Shown here: positions 36,913-47,894 of the stretch, one piece after another
Numbering within the stretch: the stretch's first letter is position 1
How the letters are laid out: each line of letters opens with the position of its first letter
NCBI GenBank assembly: GCA_007258455.2
Contig: VDFB02252616.1
Coordinates: forward strand, 125,521,060 to 125,585,059
Origin: Sequoia sempervirens
Lineage: Eukaryota; Streptophyta; Pinopsida; Cupressales; Cupressaceae
Direction: 5' to 3'
DNA length: 64,000 bases
Position numbers and translations under genes: made by a program
Notes under the pieces: model-generated
The model's database searches: none
Seen by the model: only the letters and a program-made list of their open reading frames with translations
What the model was told of the DNA's origin: nothing

Positions 36913-36932
36913 TTTGGTGCTAGAAGGAGGGC
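36913..36932 (+). promoter_or_regulatory. Putative primer-binding site
   Basis: TTTGGTGCTAGAAGGAGGG lies immediately after the 5' LTR. It begins with the TGG expected opposite a tRNA CCA end, one or two bases inside. I could not identify the tRNA. Confidence 0.6.
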
Positions 36933-39711
36933 TTGACATCATTATTTCTAGCATTTCCTTGAAATTTTTGCGTTTTCTTGGCACACAAGAAATTCCAACA
37001 CGGGCTTAACACCGTCCCTATTTTAGCACCGTGGGCTCACTAGCATTGTTGTTTTAGCACCGTTGGACTCATCCAGCCAAAAAATTTCAAATTCTTAACT
37101 TTGTCGCTGGACTCGCTGATCGGTAGAAGTTTTCAAAAAAATTTAAACAAATGCTTTCGAAAAGTGTGAAGCTGGGCAAAAATTGTGACACAGTCGTGTT
37201 CTCTGTCCCAACATAGAGCACCGCTGACTGGTAAGCGACACTGTAATAGCACTGGTAAGAGGAAAAAACAGCGATGCCTTCATGAGTTGCGACGCTGGGA
37301 GATAGTAAAAGGGAAAATTTGATTTTTTAGCATGTGTTTTAATATATGATTGCTTCTTCCTCTGTTCTCTATTTTTTAATTTTCTGTGTTTTTCTAGAAT
37401 ATGACTTTTTTCCTTTGTAGGTTGGAAATCAAAAACAAAGGAAGGAGGAGCATGGTGATGATATTTTTTCCAATCAAAGGTGTTTTTAAACACTTAAGTG
37501 TATGATTAACACTTCCTTAGGAATTTGTCATCTTTTCATTTTTTAGAACACTAGTTTTCATTTGGGTTTAAAAAGAACCTTTCAATTTCTTCTTGCAAAG
37601 GTTAAAATGAACAATAGGATCAACAACTTACTAGATTTTGTTTCTTGGGTTTAAACAATTAAACAAATGTCTTTGACTTGTGATTTGGTGCTCTAAAATG
37701 AACTCACATATTGCTTTGAGGATTTAAAAAGAACAAGTGTAGCTTTGTTTGTTTGTGAGGGCTTACTTAGACTAAAGGCATTGGAAAAGGCCGTATGCAC
37801 TTCTCTCGTGCTTTATAGTGATCTTGACAATCAAAAGGAATTTTCCATGACTTTGGGTTAAGATAAAGCAATCACCTCCACACTTCGATTTGGGCTTAAA
37901 AATTGAACAAAATCTTGTGCGAGTGTGAGTGGGGGCTTTGTTGCATACATTCTCTCTCCTTGTTGCCAAAAAAGATTGATCGAGTTACGAATATTGTTCT
38001 TCATTCACTTTTGTTTATCCTAGAGGGCCTACCTTGGGGAAAAAGTACTCACTCAAGGGAATGACTAAACCGGTAACACTCTAAAGCCAAGAGTATTTCC
38101 AGTCGGGATATAAATGTGGATATTGGAAGAAACGCCAATATCACGCAGTTGACTCCAACAAGATGGATCTGAAAGGGGACTCTTGCCACATTGGGTCAAC
38201 TCCTACGAATGGAAAGTCCTTACTAAAACCCATGTGCTAGAATTTTCCAAAATCCTTTATCTATTTGTTGGTGCAAGAACGGTCATTCTGAAGCCATCCC
38301 ACACTTTTACGGTCTTCTAGTAGAAATGGAAAATATGCCATGGGAGTTTCATGGGTGTTGATGCTTGGCTACCCCGTATAAGTGAGTGTCGTGGAGGGGA
38401 GCCAGTGGGGTCAAGCATCTAACCATTCACTAGAGATAAGCATAGCTGGACTTGTCCAAGTGGGAATCCAACAAATATTGTCTTACACATCCATAGGATT
38501 GTACTTATTCTTGAGTTACAAAATGCATTGCTTGATCAAAAACATCTCAAAAACAAACACTTAACATCATCCAAGTTTCAAACCCTTTTGAAGACAAATG
38601 CCATTGACTCAATCCATATGTTATTGCTTTCCCTTGGGATTCACATCCTTAGAAGTTTCTAAGCATTGGATTATATCTCAATTTTTCTCCTTAAGTAAAC
38701 AATAGGAAAACCCTTGCCTTAAGTTCATTGAATTTCCACATAACATATCTTGTGGGGTTTGAAGAAATTAAGACATTGGACATCTTAGTTTGAAACCTAA
38801 TTGAAGAAAGTGTTTTTGGAGAAATAAAGACATTAAGCAAAGCTAAGCAAAATGAACTTTCATATATGTTGAAGACTCCAAATCCCAAAGCACAAATCAT
38901 TGATTGGAAATCCAAAAATGAATGTTCAAATGAAATCATGTCTTGGTTACAAAGTTCATTAGGAAGCATTTGCATGCTCTTCAATACCTAGGTCTAGGAA
39001 AAAAAAGTGTATCTTTTTAGGTTCATCTTAGGATCAAAACACATCAAAATATTTTTCATCCATCCTTCAAAACATCAAAACAAAATCCATCTCATCATCA
39101 CCTTTTGGAAAATCTTGAAATCATCCTTAATACTAGGCTTTATGGAAAAATCAAAATCATCAATATCATTAAGACAAAATCCTTGAAAACATTAGCAAAA
39201 CATCTCTGGCTAGGTATGTGTAGATGCATCATTTTTCATATACTTAGTCAAAGTTATCAAAATCATCTTGTCTAGCTTAGTGTATGTAGATGAATCCTTC
39301 TTTATATGCTTAGTGAAACAATCATCTTGTTTGAATAGGTGTGGGTAGATGCATCCTTCTCCTCACACATATTCAAATTATCATCCTTTAGAAAAAGCTA
39401 TCCCTTAGATCATCATCCAACATCTTAGGGTATTTTTGTTCAAAATCCAAATCGAAATCCAAATCAAAATCAAGGACAGAATCTCAAAATCTCAAAATCA
39501 AAAATCAAAATCCGCAAGTCCTAAAAGCCTAGTGTCTCATTCAAGATTGATCAAAAGCAAAAACATCCATATCATCCATCCCTAAAAATCATATCATCAC
39601 TTTTGATCCTCAAGGCATCCTAAAACTTTATACTTTGGGACATAAAATAACGATCGATCCAAGGAATCAAGAGATTCATCTCCCATATTCTCGAAGGTTG
39701 ATCCTTGTTTT
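36933..39711 (+). other. 5' leader of the Tat element, non-coding
   Basis: 2.8 kb with no plausible ORF. 36990-37280 has several GCACCG phrases, echoed in the intron of the antisense gene (53150-53520). 39190-39370 has a repeated phrase of the type TAGATGCATC. Such long leaders are typical of Tat/Ogre-type elements. Confidence 0.7.
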
Positions 39712-42078
39712 ATGGTTCAAACAAGATCTCAATACAAGAAGAGTATGGAAGCCAACAAAGAAACACCCGCTTCAAGCGATCTTATCAAAACAAACGTAGA
39801 AATGAATCCAGCTGAATCAAGTAATCCATTGACCCTCTCATCATTGCAAAATCTGCAAGAAGAAAACCAAGGAGAGGACCTTACTTTTGGAATGTCTCAT
39901 GAAGAAATGGCAGAAATGTTTCAAAATCCAGAGAATCACAAAATCATCAACATCATGATGAGACACAACACTTCGTTATACATGCTTGAACTAGCAAAAC
40001 AAGGGGCTAAGTTGCCTTCGGATTTTGATGTAAGTACTATAGTGGAGACATCCTTTCCACCTATCTCATCCACCATTCCCATCTCATCTACACCTCCATC
40101 CCAAAACATCATGCAAAACATTTCAAAAATCACAACATCGTTTGCTCCAACCCAACCCAATGTCAACAAGGGAAACACATTCCTCAATCCTCTTCAAGCA
40201 CACCCCCTTGTTAATAATCAAAGCTTGGACGCAAACACCACATTGGAACAAAACATACCCCAAAACCCATTACACAAAAATGTTCCTCTCACATTCCATC
40301 GCAATCCATCATCAACATTTTTTCATGCAACAACACAAACACCTCTTCTCACAAATTCACAAGAAGAGGGAGATATGTTCGGATTAGGGGGGCTATTCGA
40401 CACCACGACATTTTCACAACTCACACCCCTTACGTTTCCACCTCTTCCACCATTGCCATTATCATCCACACCACTCCTTGGTTTAGGGCTCCCTCCCCTA
40501 CCAAGTATCAATCAAACCTATATCCCAACCATCAATCAAAGCATTGCGCCAAACACACAATTTTTTTTGTTGATATCGCAACAACAAACGACAAACACAC
40601 AAGCAATAGCAACATCATCAAACACACCCCTAACATCACAAAGCATGGTCTCTCAAGGACCCATCACATCAATACCACTATCCAACATCAACACAACATC
40701 ATCATCTACCACTATTCCAAATCCACCACCACCCCCACCACCACTAAATTTCACCACATCAAGCCAATACGATGCAACATTGGAAGCTACTTTTCAAAGA
40801 GGATACCAACAAGTTCAAAAAAAAAAAGCAGTACAACAAGCCGCTCAAGTCGCACAAGCTGCCCAAGATGCACAAGCCGCATTACAAGCGCAACAAGTGC
40901 AACAAGCCCAAGCATTATTGCAACAACAACAACAACAACAAGCAGCCCAAGCCGCACAAGCATTGCAAGCACAAAGGGTCACTCAAGCACAACTATTATT
41001 ACAACAACAAGCCGCACAAGTGCAAGCCCAAGCTCAAGCGCAATCTCAATACCAAGCACAACAAGCACAAGCACAAGAACAACTTCTTGCACAAGCAGCA
41101 CAAGTGCAAGCATATCAGCAAGCACTAAAGCAATACCAAGAGCAGTAAGAAGTAGCAGAATTGGCAGCCCAACAACAAGAATTGTGGGAACAACAACAAG
41201 CACAACAACAAGCATTTTTGGAACAACAACAAGCACAACAACAAGCACAAATCCTAGCACAACAACAACAAGATAAAAAACAAGTGTTGTTCATACAAAA
41301 GCAAGTAGAAGCCCACTTCACTTGCTAGAACATACCAATACTATCAAATAACACACCAACCAATGCACCCATCCAACCCACGATTCAAACACCCCAAAAC
41401 AGTTTCATCCCACTCCCTGATACTCAAAATGATGTGACGACACAACTCAGGTTGCTCTCACAAGAAGTGCTCAACCTTCAATCAAGGTGAACAACCAAAA
41501 CGTCAAGCAACTTGTGTCCCTATCCATTTGATAGGAGCCTAGACATGAAACCATTCCCCAAGGGATTTGAAATCCCCAAATTTGACAAATATCGAGGGAT
41601 GGGAAACCCTGAAGATCACATTAGGGAATTCCAGGTTCATTTTATGGAGGTCACATATGATGATACTTATCTAATGTAGCTATTCCCTAGGAGCCTGGCA
41701 GGTCCCACTATAGAATGGTTCTCTCGCTTACCTTCAGGCATTAGAACATTCCAGGAAATTAGGGATGCATTCATTAGGAACTACGCATGTAACATTGCAA
41801 TGGATGTTAGTCTCGAAGAACTCTCGACTCTAAAACAAGGAAAGAATGAATCTTTCGCTTCATTCCTTCAATGATGGAAATCCAAGGCCAATCAGAGCAA
41901 GTGGACCATGCCAGAAGAACAACAAGTCTGCACCATTATGGCTAGCCTTGAAAGCCACTTGGCATTCCATCTCAAGGTTCAGGGTATCACTACATATGAA
42001 CAATTGATCTCCAAGGCGCTCATCATCGAAAGAGCCCTTATTACTCGACCCGTGGAATCAACATCATATCACAAATAG
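39712..42078 (+). pseudogene. gag: Gag region with Gln/Ala-rich tract
   Basis: The first 478 codons are open. Residues ~1-350 are Pro/Thr/Ser/Asn-rich. From ~360 (about 40800) a CAA/GCA-rich tract gives a Gln/Ala-rich stretch that would continue past the TAA at 41146 to about 41310, roughly 150 residues. The conserved Gag core follows at 41551-42020 with DHIREFQVHF, RSLAGPTIEWFSRLPSG and SLEELSTLKQGKNESFASFL, the usual plant retrotransposon Gag pattern. Stops lie at 41146, 41326, 41488, 41677, 41872 and 42076. Confidence 0.9.
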
Positions 42079-43059
42079 CAAAACAACCACCCACCATCCA
42101 ATTACAATGATAAACCTCGTACATGGGAAAGAAACAAGAACGTTACTAATGATGGTGTCGTCGATGCCAAGGTGGTCATTAGTGCCCCATGCCAACATAC
42201 ACCCACACCGCAAATCCAAAATCAACGCCAAAACACTCATCACACAACATACCAACCCAACAACAATCCAACCATCAATAACCTCAATGATCAAAGAGGA
42301 CCACCCCAACGCAAAATTTATCCCAAACAAAAATACGCTATTTTGGGGGAACCATTGGAGGACATAATGAAAAATTTGATTGATGAAAAACTCATCAAGC
42401 CGCCTACATTCAAAAACTACCAAGAACACAATGTCAAACCCCCTTGGTATAACGAAAATCAATTTTTTGAATTTCATAAAATCAAAGGTCACACCACAAA
42501 CAATTGCATGAGACTCAAAAACATCATCCAAGATCTCATCGATAAGAAAATCATACACGTGGAACAACCTACCAGAAATCAGGATCTTAAAATCTACACG
42601 AATCCGATGTTGAATCATGGAAACAAAGGAAATAGAGGTGATAAAGGGAAAGGCAATGTGAATCATGTCTATGAATCTATCGTTGCCTCACTAAATGAAG
42701 ATTGCATGGCCATCACTATCAAGGGCGCTCATGCCAAAGATTGTGGAGTCACCACAAGAGGCGGCAAAGTCACCATTGCAGGATCATCTAAACCAAATAG
42801 AGTCCCTTCATCAAGAGTTGTTCCGCATAGCTACAATGTTGTAGAAAAACTCAAGAGAATGCCGTCACACATCTCCATCAAGGATTTGTTAAAAATCTCA
42901 TCAGGGCATAAAAAGATCCTTGAGGAAGCATTAGCCTCATCCACTATCCCTACAGACCTCGATGCGGAGCAATTCCAAGCTATGGTCAGAAATATCATAA
43001 CACCTAATCTCCTTACATTCTCCGACCAAGATTTCCCTGCCCAACCATCTCACAACCGT

Positions 43060-43380
43060 GCACTTCACTTGGAAGCCATTGTAAATAAGAGCAAAATCAA
43101 AAGGGTCTTGGTGGATGGAGGTGCAGGTTTGAACATCTGTTCTCTTAGCCTCATCAAGCAGTTGAAAATAGCAGAAGATTCCATTGACAAAGGCAAGGGA
43201 ATCACAATCAGAGCATATGATGACCAAGAAAGAGTGTCTCAGGGCACGATTAAACTCCCTATTCAAGTAGGGCCAATGCTCATGGAAACCACCTGTTAGG
43301 TCTTGGACCTCGAATTACCATATAATATCCTCCTGGGACGCCCATGGATCCATGCGATGAAAGCTGTCACATCAGCATTC
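43060..43380 (+). pseudogene. Aspartic protease domain
   Basis: RVLVDGGAGLNICS carries the active-site Asp in a D-G-G variant of the usual D-S/T-G. It is followed by [20 protein letters not shown], the conserved ILGRP-W segment of Ty3/gypsy proteases. A TAG at 43297 sits between the two. Confidence 0.9.
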
Positions 43381-44814
43381 CACCAATGTGTGAAATTTAC
43401 ACATAATGGACAATAGGTCACCATCCACAGAGATCCCGAACCATTTTCATATTGCAAAAATCTTGAGGCCAAGTATTAAAAAATCCCCCAAGTGCCAAAG
43501 AATGATGAGGGCCCATCCACACCATACATCAACCCCCCTCTCGTGTCCACTTCTGCGACAGAGACACCTGCCATCCCCGCCATCCCCACCATCTCCGATA
43601 TCAAGCTCATCATCCAGGAGGATGGTTGTGGAAGCTACAAGCTCCCTAACAATGCTTTTGTGATAGGATAGTTATCACAATCTCCTAGATCACGGGGACG
43701 CCCACAAGAAAATTAGGCTTCCACATCACAAACGTCTCCTGAAGACTATCACGAATTCACAAGCTGGGGAGACCTTGGCCAAGAGGTCATTGAGGCAGAT
43801 CCATCAAACATGCTCTATCAAGATAAAAGACCAATACTTGAATTACCAATGGATAAGACAAGCAAGGGCCTACAAATGATGCTTTCAATGGGTTACGACA
43901 AAAATCAATGACTGCGACAAAATGACAATGGGCTCATAATACCTATCATGCCAGAGACGTGACCCATAACAAATCTTGGCCTTGGATGTACCATTCCAAG
44001 AATAACCATACATGGCCGAAGTCCTCCTGTTAGAACGGTTAATATATCTCCTCAGCCAGTGCTAGTACAACTACACTCACCAATAATCATAGGTGAAGAC
44101 ACACACTTCATAACTAAGCCCTATATTAGTACCGATGATGAAGATAATTTAACCAATCTACCTAGGTTATTCGAAGATACCACCCTATGTATGATTAGTA
44201 CCATATCCTTCAAAATAGACCATCAAAATCATGAGATTCGTTTAGTGTACCCCCAACTGATCGACTATGACCAACGAGGACCACCAGTTCTCGATACATT
44301 CGAGAACAATGAGGCACTCTTTGAATTCATGGGATTGAGGGATAACATTCCAGAGGGGGATCATAAGGCAGGATTTATAATGGAGTTGGACACACATGCC
44401 TATTACAAGGAAACGATTGAATCCTTCTATCACAAAAGTGAGAAACTAAGAATCATATCCAAGCCCTTGAGTGAAAATCACACTATGGCACTCTCTAACA
44501 AGAAAATAGTAAAAAGAAAGGACGTATCCAATGGTGAAAACCTCTTTGAGGTGCCCGAGGATGAAGGATTCAATCTTCCTCTAAGAGCTATTCATCAAGA
44601 GAAGTCAACAGTCTTGGCCGAAAAGTGCAATCTAGTCAACCTAGGAACCGAGGAGGCCCCGCATATCACATTCTATGCGAAATCACTATTATCCGAAGAG
44701 CAAGAAATCCTAGCAACATTCCTAAAGGAAAAACAAATAAACTTCGCATGGAGTTATGCTGACATGCCAGGGCTAGATCCAGAGACAGTGGTTCATCATT
44801 TAACAGTGTACCCA

Positions 44815-45553
44815 GAAGCAAAACTGGTCAAACAAAAGCTTCGAAAGATGCATCCTCAAATAGCCTTATTGGTCAAAATGGAGCTCAAAAAGTTGTTAGA
44901 TGCAGGATTTATCTGACCAATTGATTACCCAAAATGGGTGTCAAATTTGGTACTTGTTTCAAAACCTGACAGAATAATTAGAATATGCATGGACTTGAGA
45001 GATTTGAACAAAGCATGTCCCAAGGATGATTTCCCGCTTCCCAACATTAACATGATAGTAGACATGATAGCAGGACATGAGATGCTATCACTAATGCACG
45101 TATTTTCAGGATATAACCAAATCATGATAGCAAAAGAAGATCAACATAAGACGGCTTTCACTTGTCCATGGAGGGCCTACTGCTGGAACATGATGCCATT
45201 TGGTCTAAAGAATGTAGGAGCAACCTATCAAAGGGCCATGACACTAATATTCCATGACATGATTCATAAAACAGTTGAAGACTGTCGATGATATTCTAGC
45301 TAAGTCAAGAAAAAGACAAGATCATATAGCAACCCTAGGTGCTATCTTTGACAGACTGGAAGAATACAAAGTCAGACTAAATCCCAAGAAGTGTGTCTTC
45401 GACGTACAATTAGGTAAATTTATAGGATACATAGTCTCCATGAGGGGTATCGAGGTGGATCCGGTGAAAGTGAAGGCAATCCTTGAGATGGAAGCACCAA
45501 AGACATTAAAACAACTGAGAGGCCTCCAGGGCCGACTTCATGATGGTTCATAG
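44815..45553 (+). pseudogene. Reverse transcriptase domain, catalytic Asp replaced
   Basis: KQKLRKMHPQ, KKLLDAGFI, WVSNLVLVSKP, CMDLRDLNKACPKDDFPLPN and MPFGLKNVGATYQRAM are the standard RT blocks. The first catalytic Asp in the usual MD-x-FSGYNQI block is His (codon CAC at 45097-45099). The second block survives as VDDILAKSRKR at 45284, but a frameshift just before it removes the start of the YVDD box. A stop at 44914 replaces the Arg of GFIRP. Confidence 0.92.
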
Positions 45554-45699
45554 CACAACTGGCAGACAAGCAGAATCCATATTCTCACTTACTCCACAAG
45601 GGGGTAGCATACAAGTGGGACACAAAATGTGAAGAGGCATTTAACAAAATCAAGGAATATCTACTAACACCACCAGTTTTAATGCCACCCATCCCAAGA

Positions 45700-46080
45700 A
45701 AGCCATTGATCTTATATGTGTCAGCAACAGCAGCAGCCCTTGGAGCTCTCCTGGCTTAGCATGATGAAAACAAAATAGAGAGGGCCATCTACTATATCAG
45801 TAGGACAATGGTCAGTCACGAGCTAAATTACTCTTTCATCGACAAAGCTTGCCTCGCAGTAGTGTTTACATCCCAAAAATTCAAACATTACATGTTAGCA
45901 CACAAGATAAAGCTCATCGCGAAAATTGATCCCCTCAAGTATCTCTTATCAAAGGCAATGCTAACTGGCAGAATGGAAAAATGGGTAATGATATTATCAG
46001 AGTATGACATCGAGTATGTAGAGCGGAAATCCATTAAGGGACAAGTTATTGCAGATCAACTAGCAGAAGCACCCATTTAT
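45700..46080 (+). pseudogene. RNase H domain (first)
   Basis: LILYVSATAAALGALLA, then YYISRTMVSHELNYSFIDKA, HKIKLIAKIDPLKYLLSK and GRMEKWVMILSEYDIEY, the usual gypsy RNase H order. A TAG at 45757 replaces the expected Gln. Confidence 0.9.
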
Positions 46081-46139
46081 TCTAAGAACCCTCTTGTCTC
46101 AGAATTCCTAGATGAATCCATCTTTAACCTCAACGTAGC

Positions 46140-46569
46140 TGCCCACTGGAAACTATACTTTGATGGTTCATACACACAGCATGGATCAGGAGCTGGTGTC
46201 TTCTTCATCACCCCACAAGGGGATTGCATACCAAATTCATACAAATTGGCATTTCCTTGCACCAACAACATAGCAAAATACGAGGCTTTGACTATAGGTC
46301 TCAGAATAGCAGTGCAATGGAACATCATAGCTCTCAAGGTGTACAAGGACTCTTAGTTGATCATAAATCAGGTCAATAATGAATATCAGACTAAGGATGA
46401 TAAGTTCACTTCATACAAGAAATTGGAGACTCTAAAGGAATCCTTCATTGACATAACATTTGAGCAGATTCCAAGAACCAACAACAGAGCAGTAGACGCC
46501 ATGGCTACAATTGGGTCTCTATTAGACATCCCTCATAATACGCCGAAATATGAATTTCTGATCGAGTAG
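46140..46569 (+). pseudogene. Archaeal-type RNase H (second RNase H, Tat hallmark)
   Basis: The four acidic catalytic positions are visible: Asp in LYFDGS, Glu in NIAKYEALTIGL, Asp in VYKDS, and Asp in NRAVDAMA. A single TAG at 46354 interrupts it after KDS. This extra domain between RNase H and integrase is characteristic of the Tat lineage. Confidence 0.92.
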
Positions 46570-46739
46570 CTTCTCGTCCCCACATTCAAGGTACTAGAAT
46601 CAGAATTTTTGTGTGAAATCGTTGGTCCAGGTGATCCTTGGTACCATGACATCTACACATATCTTTGCATAGGAGTCATACCCGCTGACCTACCATCGAA
46701 CCTAAAATGAACCTTTATCAAAAAGGCATCTACATTTGT

Positions 46740-47894
46740 GATTCTAGGTGATACCTTATACTGTAGAAGCATAGAAGGTACCTTGCTACACTGTCTAAAT
46801 GCTGAAGAGGCATTAACCGCTCTAACTGAGGTTCATAACGGTATCTGTGGCTCCCACTTGAGTGGAATGACCATCGCCAAGAAACTGCTGAGGATGGGGT
46901 ATTATTGGCCCACAATGGAAAGAGAAGCACATGATCATGCTAAAAGGTGTTTACAATGTCAGCAGCATGGGGACCTCATCCATGCTCCAACTCAAGAGCT
47001 TCACCCGATCGTCACACCATGGCCCTTTTCACAGTGTGGACTCGATCTCATTGGAAAAATCTCACCCACCTCATCCAATGGCCACAAGTTCATCATCACT
47101 GCAACTGAGTACTTCACAAAGTGGGTGGAAGCCATACCCATGACGTATATCACTGGTAAGCAAATCTCAAAATTCATCCTGAACTATCTCATCTGTCGTT
47201 ACGGTGTCCCACAAGCCATTATCTTAGATAATGGGACACCTTTCAAGAACTAGGAGGTTCGCGACTTGTATGAGAAATTCAAAATCCAGCATCACTTCTC
47301 CACCCCGTACTATTCCCAAGGCAATGGCCAAGTAGAAGCTACAAATAAAACCATCCTCAAAATCCTTAAGAAAACAGTTAATGACGTAGGTCGTGACTAC
47401 ACTTGTAGCTTAATCCCACCCTCTAGGCTTATCGAACCAGCATCTGCACACCCACTGGTGCCAGCCCATTCTCATTGGTCTACGAATCAGAAGTCATACT
47501 CCCCATTGAGATTGATCTCCCATCCCTCAGAATATCATTGCAAAACCTCATCACTGATGAGGACTATCGGGTATCAAGACTAAATGAGCTGGAGTTACTA
47601 GATGAGAATTGCATAGAAGCTCTAAATCATCTACAATTCTATCAAAACAGACTCAAACGAAGCTACAACAAGAAGATCAGAAGCAGGACTTTCTAATTCA
47701 GAGAATTGGTCTTAAAAGAAAATCAGAAGAATGTCCCAAATCCTAGTAGCAAAGGAAAGTTCGAACCTAATTGGTTAGGACATTTCGTCATCACAACAAG
47801 TTATAAATCAGGGGCATATTAGCTATCAACACCCAAGGGGGAACCTCTACAGGAGCCAATGAATAAATCCCATCTCAAAAAAAATTATGCCTAA
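46740..47894 (+). pseudogene. Integrase domain
   Basis: The HHCC zinc-binding region is present (GSHLSGMTIAKKLLRMGYYW ... CLQCQQ). The DDE core is present: Asp in GLDLIGKI, Asp in AIILDNGTPFKN, Glu in GQVEATNKTI. A TAG at 47251 precedes EVRDLYEKF. The C-terminal region shifts frame near 47400-47475 and ends with a weak GPY/F-like segment (WLGHFVI ... GAY) and TAA at 47892. Confidence 0.92.

Larger units (their letters stand above)
39712..47894 (+). pseudogene. gag-pol: Tat gag-pol polyprotein, decayed
   Basis: A single frame runs from the ATG at 39712 through protease and most of RT, broken only by stops. Frameshifts near 45280 and 45540 shift it and it returns to the first frame for RNase H, archaeal RNase H and most of integrase; another shift follows in the integrase C-terminus. 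Order and landmarks: Pro/Thr/Ser-rich then Gln/Ala-rich Gag N-terminus (to ~41300), Gag core (PFPKGFEIPKFDKYRG, ~41551), protease (LVDGGAGLNI, ~43108), RT (44815-45550), RNase H (~45700-46080), archaeal-type RNase H (46140-46570), integrase (46740 on), and a degenerate GPY/F-like tail. At least 19 in-frame stops are present, so no full product can be made. Confidence 0.95.

Noticed and set aside
36121..37009. ORFs shared by both Tat LTRs (36121-36809 and 54607-55294)
   Set aside because: They recur because the LTRs are duplicated; they have no domain and no start context beyond chance.
40787..41321. Minus-strand and alternate-frame ORFs opposite Gag (Leu/Val-rich, Cys-rich, Lys/His-rich)
   Set aside because: Shadows of the CAA/GCA repeat in Gag; composition follows the repeat in each frame.
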